Assembly (NCBI RefSeq): GCF_900182595.1
Contig: NZ_FXTN01000009.1
Coordinates: 186,001 to 250,000, forward strand
DNA from: Pedobacter westerhofensis
GTDB taxonomy: Bacteria; Bacteroidota; Bacteroidia; Sphingobacteriales; Sphingobacteriaceae
Length of the DNA: 64,000 nucleotides
Reading direction: 5' to 3'
In this document: positions 58,788-64,000 of the stretch, piece by piece
How positions within the stretch are numbered: the stretch's first letter is position 1
Layout of the letters: each line of letters starts with the position of its first letter
Notes under the pieces: model-generated
The model's database searches: none
What the model was told of the DNA's origin: nothing
What the model saw: the letters and a program-made list of their open reading frames with translations, nothing else
Translations under genes and position numbers: made by a program

Positions 58788-59380
58788 TGAAGATTGGCAT
58801 TACCGGTGGCATAGGAAGTGGTAAAACCACGGTTTGCAGGATATTCGAGAATTTAGGTATCCCCGTGTTTTATGCTGATACCGTAGCCAAAGATATTATG
58901 GTTACTGATCCAGTATTAATCAGGGGCGTAAAAGATGCCTTTGGGGACGAGAGCTATGACGCTGCGGGAAAGCTCAATAACAAACATATTGCAGGGATCG
59001 TGTTTAATGACCATATCGCGTTGGCAAAACTGAATGCCCTGGTACATCCGGCCGTTTTCAGGGCTTTCGATCTGTGGATGGCGACAGTACCTTCCGCTGC
59101 GCCGTACGTCCTTAAAGAAGCAGCCCTATTGTTCGAAAGTGGTTCCAATCAGGCCTGCGATCAAACTGTACTGGTAACGGCACCTGTGCCAACCAGGTTA
59201 AAAAGGGTGACAGAACGGGATGGAGCTACCGAAGAACAGGTGCTGGCCAGGATGAACAAACAGCTGAACGACGAAGAGAAAATAAAAATGGCAGATTTCA
59301 TCATCAGGAATGACGAAAGTCAGTCTGTAATACTCCAGGTGATGGAGTTGCACAATCGATTTACAAAAATAACTGAATAA
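58784..59380 (+). CDS. coaE: Dephospho-CoA kinase
   Basis: A 198-residue P-loop kinase that phosphorylates dephospho-CoA, the last step of coenzyme A synthesis. The Walker A motif GGIGSGKT is at residues 8-15. FYADTVAKDIM, NALVHPAVF and LLFESG are CoaE signatures. The start overlaps YbbR by four bases (ATGA), and its stop shares one base with the next gene (TAATG), so the three are coupled. Confidence 0.96.
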   Translation: MMKIGITGGIGSGKTTVCRIFENLGIPVFYADTVAKDIMVTDPVLIRGVKDAFGDESYDAAGKLNNKHIAGIVFNDHIALAKLNALVHPAVFRAFDLWMATVPSAAPYVLKEAALLFESGSNQACDQTVLVTAPVPTRLKRVTERDGATEEQVLARMNKQLNDEEKIKMADFIIRNDESQSVILQVMELHNRFTKITE

Positions 59381-60321
59381 TGATATTAGATGATTTCCTG
59401 GTACCAACTAAAATTGGGCTGTTTTGCGCATATGGAGGTTTTTACCTGGATCCCAAAGAAATAGTGAAAGATGCAGTCATCTCACACGCACATGCTGACC
59501 ACGCAATCACCGGCAATATTAACGTATACTGCACAGAGGCTACTTCTTTGTTCATGAAACAGCGCTATAAAAAATTTGCTGCCGGCGAATTTCATGTGTT
59601 TGCTTTTCAGCAGCCATTTACGCTAAATGAGGTAAAGATCAGTTTTGTACCGGCAGGGCATATGCTTGGCTCTGCATTGGTGCTGATGGAGTATAAAGGT
59701 ATCAGGTATCTGTATACGGGCGACTATAAGCTGCAGCCTGATGCGACCTGCGAGCCTATTGAATTTGTAAAAGCCGATGTGCTCATCACCGAAACTACTT
59801 TCGCCAATCCTGATACCAGCCATCCTGATGCAGAAGAAGAAATCAGGAAGCTGAGCACTACACAGAGCAATATTATGCTGGGTGCCTATGCCCTGGGCAA
59901 GAGCCAGCGGCTAATTCGTTTAATCAGTGATCATTGTCCAGAAAAAAGGATACTTGTACACCATAGTATACTCCCGTTTGTTAAAGTGTATGAATCGCTG
60001 GGTGTGAATATGGGAAAATACGAAGTCTATGACCGCAAGGTAATGAAGGCCAATCCCGCCGGTATGATTTATCTGGTGCCGCCCCTGGTTTACCGCAGTT
60101 ATATCAGGGCAATTAATGTGGTCAGGGTATTTGCAACGGGCTGGAAACATTTACAAAACAATAATGAGTTACAGTTGTATATATCTGATCATGTTGACTG
60201 GAAGGATATTATTTTAACCATCGAACAGGTGCAGCCATTGCAGGTTTGGACTACTCATGGTAGCGGGGTTCAATTGAAGGAACATTTTCAAAACATTTTG
60301 GATGTTAAATTGCTTAACTGA
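59380..60321 (+). CDS. Metallo-beta-lactamase-fold (exonuclease/CPSF-like) protein
   Basis: A 313-residue MBL protein resembling ligase-associated exonucleases and CPSF-type nucleases. The metal motif HxHxDH is His36, His38, Asp40, His41. AGHMLGSALVLMEYKG and GDYKL follow (Asp ligand), and the C-terminal DHVDWKDI and WTTHGSG supply later residues. It may process DNA or RNA ends. Usual partners (ATP-dependent DNA ligase, helicase) are not nearby. One-base overlaps with coaE and the next gene suggest coupled translation. Confidence 0.85.
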   Translation: MILDDFLVPTKIGLFCAYGGFYLDPKEIVKDAVISHAHADHAITGNINVYCTEATSLFMKQRYKKFAAGEFHVFAFQQPFTLNEVKISFVPAGHMLGSALVLMEYKGIRYLYTGDYKLQPDATCEPIEFVKADVLITETTFANPDTSHPDAEEEIRKLSTTQSNIMLGAYALGKSQRLIRLISDHCPEKRILVHHSILPFVKVYESLGVNMGKYEVYDRKVMKANPAGMIYLVPPLVYRSYIRAINVVRVFATGWKHLQNNNELQLYISDHVDWKDIILTIEQVQPLQVWTTHGSGVQLKEHFQNILDVKLLN

Positions 60322-60482
60322 TGGAAGAATTTACCGATTACTATTTTGATGTGACTGGTTTGATGGTTTTTACCGAAGCATATCACCTTAAAAGGGGATA
60401 TTGTTGTAAAAATAAATGCAGACATTGTCCCTGGAAATATGGTAAGGTAAAAAATAGCAATAGTCAGAAGAAAAGTAATTGA
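60321..60482 (+). CDS. DUF5522 Cys-rich mini-protein
   Basis: A 53-residue protein, MEEFTDYYFDVTGLMVFTEAYHLKRGYCC followed by KNKCRHCPW. The Cys pattern (28, 29, 33, 36) plus His35 suggests metal binding. FTEAYHLKRGYCC-x-x-x-C-RHCP matches DUF5522 of Bacteroidota. Its start shares one base with the MBL stop (TGATG). Function unknown; linkage to an MBL nuclease-like gene suggests a nucleic-acid role. Confidence 0.85.
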   Translation: MEEFTDYYFDVTGLMVFTEAYHLKRGYCCKNKCRHCPWKYGKVKNSNSQKKSN

Positions 60483-60504
60483 TAACCATTAGATAACTTA
60501 TGTA

Positions 60505-60954
60505 ATGTTGAAAGAAACCAAAGCTCCCCGTTATGAAAGCGCATATCATGAGGCCATTGTCAACGTATCCTACACACATAACTGGTGTAACGATAAAGTT
60601 AAGCAGGCAGTGTCGCCATACGATATTACTTCTCAGCAATTTAATGTATTGAGGATCCTGCGCGGGCAATTCCCTAATCCGTCAACAATTAACTTTGTCA
60701 AATCAAGAATGCTTGATAAAATGTGTGATGCTTCCAGGATTGTTGACCGTTTGGTACATAAAGACCTGGTCATTAAAAATGTCAGCAATTATGATAAGCG
60801 GGCTGTAGATATCCTGATCAATGATAAGGGGCTCAACCTGCTGAAAAAAATTGATAATGAAGTAAGCTTATCAGCCATTCTGTCGTCGAACATCACGCAG
60901 GAAGAAGCTGAACAATTGATTGTACTGCTGGATAAAGCCAGGGGGAAGTTTTAA
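60505..60954 (+). CDS. MarR-family transcriptional regulator
   Basis: A 149-residue winged-helix regulator. Domain centre is SPYDITSQQFNVLRILRGQFPNPSTINFVKSRMLDKMCDASRIVDRLVHKDLVIK, followed by the wing NYDKRAVDILINDKGLNLL. N- and C-terminal helices give the usual dimer. Ligand and targets unknown. A palindrome overlaps its stop codon. It lies at the end of the coaE-MBL-DUF5522 block, 22 bases after DUF5522. Confidence 0.9.
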   Translation: MLKETKAPRYESAYHEAIVNVSYTHNWCNDKVKQAVSPYDITSQQFNVLRILRGQFPNPSTINFVKSRMLDKMCDASRIVDRLVHKDLVIKNVSNYDKRAVDILINDKGLNLLKKIDNEVSLSAILSSNITQEEAEQLIVLLDKARGKF

Positions 60955-60961
60955 CTTCCCC
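60942..60961. repeat. 9-bp palindrome over the marR stop
   Basis: GGGGAAGTT (60942-60950) and AACTTCCCC (60953-60961) with a 2-base spacer. It includes the marR stop codon and lies between convergent genes, perhaps as a transcription barrier. No T-run follows. Confidence 0.6.
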
Positions 60962-60989
60962 TCTGCAGAAGGTTTGTAGTATATGTTGT

Positions 60990-61709
60990 TTAATGTCCTG
61001 AGAGATAAAATCCGGCCAGTGCGATGCTGATTCCCAGAAGAACAGCAATCATTTTTCTTTTTGATACTTTGTGGTCTACGCTGGACTCAAACAGGATAGT
61101 AGTAGAGATATGGAGGAATATTCCAATTACAATACCCATCATTTTATTGAAGTACAGTTCGATACCGCCAATACTTCCATTACTGATACCGTAACTGAAC
61201 AGAAAGCCAAGCGGAGCCATCAGCGCAAAAATCAACAGGTAGAATGCGATTCCCTTAAATGTAAATTTGTTTTGCAGCAGGATGCTTGATAAGGCAAAGG
61301 CTGCAGGGATGTGGTGCAGTGCGATCCCGAAAATCAGGGCATTATGCTGGTCGGCTGCCAGTGGCATTCCTTCCAGAAATGCATGCAGGCATAAACTGAT
61401 CATGATCCCATAGGGAAACGAATGTCCTTCGCCGTGCTTATGGATATGGCCATGTTCAACCCCTTCAGAAAACTGCTCTAAAAAAATCTGCAGCAGAAAT
61501 CCTATCAATATATATATTCCAATTTCTGCGTGATCCGGGCCTCCGTAAGCATCGGGAATGAGGTGCAGGACTGTAATTGCAAATAAATAAGCTCCGCTAA
61601 AGGACAGGATCAGCTTAAGGAGCTGTGATTTGTCGCTTTTTACTAAAAATATAGACATGCCTCCTAAAAAAGCACAAAAGAAAAGTATAAGAAGTTTCCA
61701 GATTTCCAT
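60990..61709 (-). CDS. ZIP-family divalent metal transporter
   Basis: A 239-residue membrane protein with about eight helices. His-rich loop EHGHIHKHGEGHSF near residues 84-97 and the helix IMISLCLHAFLEGMPL (HxxxEG, metal path) are ZIP signatures, with the second FGIALHHIPAAFALS. Zinc or other divalent uptake or export is expected. It follows PAP2 with one shared base (TAATG-like). Confidence 0.9.
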   Translation of the reverse strand: MEIWKLLILFFCAFLGGMSIFLVKSDKSQLLKLILSFSGAYLFAITVLHLIPDAYGGPDHAEIGIYILIGFLLQIFLEQFSEGVEHGHIHKHGEGHSFPYGIMISLCLHAFLEGMPLAADQHNALIFGIALHHIPAAFALSSILLQNKFTFKGIAFYLLIFALMAPLGFLFSYGISNGSIGGIELYFNKMMGIVIGIFLHISTTILFESSVDHKVSKRKMIAVLLGISIALAGFYLSGH

Positions 61710-62272
61710 TATAATCCCGGTTGTAATTTTTTATAGAACACTGATACTACATAGCCTGCCGTAGTTCCCAGGACTGCTCCTGCAATTGTGTCCAGGGGAT
61801 AATGTACGCCCACGTAGATTTGTGAAAAGGAAACCAGGAATGCCCAGAAAAGGCCGACAGGCAAAATTGGTTTCCATTTGGGATAAAATACCATGATCAG
61901 GAATATGGCAATCCCAAAATGATTAGTGGCATGCGCAGAAGGAAAGCTGTAACCACTGCCGCAGGGCACCCTTTGGATAATCTCACTGGCCAGATTAACA
62001 TCATTGCAAGGGCGCAGCCGGGCAACAAATGGTTTGATCAGTCTGGCAGAGATGGTATCACCCAGGGCAAAAGTGAGCAGGAGGCCACCGATAATATACC
62101 AGCCTCTCTTTTTATATTCCTTAAAACAGAAGATGATAATAAAAAGATACAATGGCGACCAGAAAAACTTGTTCCTTACGAGAGGCATCAGCCAGTCAAA
62201 AAAGGCATTGGAAAGGCCCCTGTGGATTTTTAGAAAAAGGGCTATATCAAAATTATATAGGCTTTCTATCAT
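61709..62272 (-). CDS. PAP2-family phosphatase
   Basis: A 187-residue membrane phosphatase with about five helices. The acid-phosphatase motifs are KPFVARLRP (K-x6-RP), PSAHATNHFG and VGVHYPLDTIAG, though the third motif has Gln where Arg is usual (SQIYVGVHYPLD). Substrates are likely lipid pyrophosphates such as undecaprenyl pyrophosphate or phosphatidate. The ATG at 62272 (MIESLYNF) was chosen because it overlaps the methyltransferase stop by four bases (ATGA); an ATG at 62284 would add four residues. Confidence 0.9.
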   Translation of the reverse strand: MIESLYNFDIALFLKIHRGLSNAFFDWLMPLVRNKFFWSPLYLFIIIFCFKEYKKRGWYIIGGLLLTFALGDTISARLIKPFVARLRPCNDVNLASEIIQRVPCGSGYSFPSAHATNHFGIAIFLIMVFYPKWKPILPVGLFWAFLVSFSQIYVGVHYPLDTIAGAVLGTTAGYVVSVFYKKLQPGL

Positions 62273-63000
62273 AGTTTTGCACAAACAAAAATCAGTCTCT
62301 CAGATTTAATGGCATCATAAGGGTCAAGGTTGTAGCTGCCGAACGTTGCGGTGATCGATAAGCCACTTTTTGCGAACATGCGTTCAAAGTCGTCCAGTGT
62401 AAAAGCCTGTACTCTTTCCTCAAAGGCGTAGTGCTTGCTTTTATGTTCAAAATTTATATGCTTGATGATTTTTCCCTCAGACACAAACTTATGGATGTCA
62501 AAATCAATCCCTTCAACCGTCTTGGTTTCCCTTTGAGTAAGGTTCTTCAGGATCTTTTGTGTATTGAAATAATCGATTACCAGTTTTCCGTCATCTTTGA
62601 TGCTCTTTCTGAAAGATTTTAAGGCATTCACATGCTCCTTCTCAGTTTCAAAATAACCGAAACTGGTGAAGAGGTTCATCGCGATATCATAATAATTGAT
62701 ATATCCCAGCTTGCGCATATCATGCACAAAAAAGTGCAGGTGTTTTTGCTCAAACTGTTTCGCATATTTGATGCTTTGCTCAGAAAGATCTATTCCGGTA
62801 ACGTCAAATCCCTTCTTATTGAGGTATACCGCATGGCGGCCACGGCCGCAGGCAATATCAAGAATCCTGGAATGGAGCCGCGGTTTCAGGTATGCCGTTA
62901 AGTTATCTATGAGGAATTCGGCTTCTTCGTCGTTTCGCTGACTATATAAAATATGATAGTAGGGAGAATTAAACCAGTACTGAAACCATTTACGCTGCAT
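62269..63000 (-). CDS. Class I SAM-dependent methyltransferase
   Basis: A 243-residue methyltransferase. Motif I ILDIACGRGRHAVYLNKKGFDVTGIDLS is near residues 44-71, with FFVHDMRKLGYINYYDIAMNLFTSFGYF for motifs II-III. The N-terminus MQRKWFQYWFNSPYYHILY is typical of a Bacteroidota methyltransferase family. Substrate unknown. It heads the minus-strand unit methyltransferase-PAP2-ZIP with 1-4 base overlaps. Confidence 0.88.
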   Translation of the reverse strand: MQRKWFQYWFNSPYYHILYSQRNDEEAEFLIDNLTAYLKPRLHSRILDIACGRGRHAVYLNKKGFDVTGIDLSEQSIKYAKQFEQKHLHFFVHDMRKLGYINYYDIAMNLFTSFGYFETEKEHVNALKSFRKSIKDDGKLVIDYFNTQKILKNLTQRETKTVEGIDFDIHKFVSEGKIIKHINFEHKSKHYAFEERVQAFTLDDFERMFAKSGLSITATFGSYNLDPYDAIKSERLIFVCAKL

Positions 63001-63063
63001 AGGGGAATATTAATGAACGGCAAATATAGCAAACAGGTCAGATATTCAGTTCAATTCGTTTAA

Positions 63064-63094
63064 TTGGTATTGATTCTTAATTTTCGTATTTTTG
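63064..63094 (+). promoter_or_regulatory. Promoter of glmM
   Basis: TTG at 63064-63066 as -33 and TATTTTTG at 63087-63094 as -7, 20 bases apart. The TTG start codon is 20 bases downstream. Confidence 0.55.
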
Positions 63095-63114
63095 GAAAAC
63101 AAAATTTACAACAT

Positions 63115-64000
63115 TTGACACTCATAAAATCTATCTCCGGAATCAGGGGAACCATAGGTGGAATTGCCGGAAACGGCCTCACACCAATCGATATCGTGAA
63201 GTTTACCGCGGCCTATGGCTCGTGGGTAATCCGCAATACGGGTATAAAAAAAATTATCCTTGGACGTGACGCACGGATTTCTGGTGTCATGGTAAATAAT
63301 CTGGTTACAGGAACTTTACAGGGATTGGGAATTGAGGTGATTGACCTTGGTTTATCCACTACGCCTACCGTAGAAATTGCGGTTCCTATGGAACAGGCAG
63401 GCGGTGGGATTATCCTTACCGCCAGTCATAATCCCAAGCAGTGGAATGCGCTTAAACTGCTCAATGAAAAGGGGGAGTTTATCAGCGATGCCAATGGTAA
63501 GGAAGTGCTGGATATGGCAGAGAAAGCTGATTTTGAGTTTGCCAGTGTCAATGATCTTGGTAGGGTGAAATATGATGACAGCTACCTTCAGAAACATATT
63601 GATGCGATCCTTGCACTGCCCCTGGTAGATGCAGAGCTGATCAGGAAAGCCGGATTTAAGGTAGTGATTGATTGTGTGAACTCCACCGGAGGGATCTTTA
63701 TTCCGGCACTGCTGAAAGCGCTGGGCGTAACGGAGGTTTTTGAGTTGTACTGTGCGCCGGATGGCGAGTTTCCGCACAATCCGGAACCGTTGCCTGAAAA
63801 CCTGACAGAGATATCCAAAGTTGTACAGCGTGAAAAGGCAGATTTGGGTATCGTAGTTGATCCCGATGTTGACCGTTTATGTTTTGTAGCTGAAGACGGC
63901 TCTATGTTTGGCGAAGAATATACCCTGGTTGCAGTAGCAGATTATGTATTGAAAAATACACCGGGCAATACGGTTTCCAATTTATCATCTACCCGTGCGC
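63115..64000 (+). CDS. glmM: Phosphoglucosamine mutase (partial, cut by window end)
   Basis: Begins TTG-ACA-CTC (MTLIKSISGIRGTIGG). No in-frame ATG exists upstream, so a TTG start is the best choice. 295 codons are visible, and the 3' end lies beyond the window. The phosphoserine loop is TASHNPKQWN (Ser104), and the metal loop DPDVDR lies near the end of the visible sequence. GlmM converts glucosamine 6-phosphate to glucosamine 1-phosphate for the cell wall; related phosphomannomutases are the alternative. Confidence 0.88.
   Translation, partial: MTLIKSISGIRGTIGGIAGNGLTPIDIVKFTAAYGSWVIRNTGIKKIILGRDARISGVMVNNLVTGTLQGLGIEVIDLGLSTTPTVEIAVPMEQAGGGIILTASHNPKQWNALKLLNEKGEFISDANGKEVLDMAEKADFEFASVNDLGRVKYDDSYLQKHIDAILALPLVDAELIRKAGFKVVIDCVNSTGGIFIPALLKALGVTEVFELYCAPDGEFPHNPEPLPENLTEISKVVQREKADLGIVVDPDVDRLCFVAEDGSMFGEEYTLVAVADYVLKNTPGNTVSNLSSTRA

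Noticed and set aside
1..64000. Search for tRNA, rRNA, IS elements, prophage genes, toxin-antitoxin pairs and defence systems
   Set aside because: None was recognised on reading both strands; negative by eye only.

Overview
The window looks like chromosomal DNA of a Bacteroidota bacterium of the Sphingobacteriaceae type (Pedobacter-like). The grounds are: a CcoN-CcoO fusion cbb3 oxidase, DUF3276, DUF5522, DUF1573, an unusually long NusB, leucine dehydrogenase, surface glycosidases, few Shine-Dalgarno sites, and several TAnnTTTG -7 promoter elements. No tRNA, rRNA, insertion sequence, prophage, CRISPR array or recognised defence system was seen. Most of the content is ordinary core and metabolic genes. 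The unusual material is in regulatory DNA, broken genes and very small genes.

Layout. 0-2.8 kb: hemN (anaerobic haem synthesis), a VOC protein and an AraC regulator. 2.8-11.2 kb, minus strand: a complete high-affinity cbb3 oxidase operon in the order ccoI-ccoS-ccoNO-ccoQ-ccoP-ccoG-fixH-safE-like, including a 59-codon ccoQ. 11.4-17.6 kb: a histidine kinase, ribB, a divergent LysR/MFS pair, and a GntR-TauE-DUF1634 operon preceded by three copies of a 15-bp palindrome. 17.9-23.6 kb: a TPP riboswitch with its own terminator, followed by thiS-thiC-tenI-thiE-thiG-thiH. thiD and thiF are not here. 23.6-27.7 kb: a DUF481 protein, a large glycosidase lipoprotein and an unknown protein. 27.8-33.4 kb: NDH-2, then cydA-cydB-HAD-DUF763, a second low-oxygen respiratory branch. 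33.5-37.8 kb: a GH30 glycosidase, a VirJ/AcvB-like lipoprotein, DUF3050 and a CvfB-type S1 protein, with a perfect 18-bp bidirectional terminator between the last two.

37.9-48.5 kb is mixed. It holds an outer-membrane barrel gene frameshifted at G-runs, a deoxyinosine glycosylase, an MFS carrier, thioredoxin, a GAF kinase, a fungal-type (TYR1-like) prephenate dehydrogenase, SnoaL-like proteins, YceH, small secreted proteins, an AT-rich gene-free stretch with DnaA-box-like sites, a NUDIX enzyme, and a CBM9-like gene split by an in-frame TAA. 48.7-54.8 kb: a small unknown, an MFS carrier, OsmC with a duplicated 3' end beside a long hairpin, a PAS protein with only the dimerisation half of a kinase, a 41-residue membrane peptide, DUF3276 and an MsbA-type ABC exporter. 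54.9-61.0 kb: leucine dehydrogenase, nusB, DUF1573, yajC, YbbR-like, coaE, an MBL nuclease-like protein, DUF5522 and MarR, several with 1-4 nt overlaps. 61.0-64.0 kb: a ZIP transporter, PAP2 phosphatase and methyltransferase on the minus strand, then the start of glmM, cut by the window edge.

Taken together, the region equips a cell that respires at low oxygen (cbb3, bd, NDH-2, HemN), makes thiamine under riboswitch control, and degrades glycans. No undescribed multi-gene system is evident. The best leads are the two broken genes, the GntR operator array, the tandem stem-loops upstream of the thi leader, the TYR1-like enzyme, the DUF3050 protein and the micro-genes.
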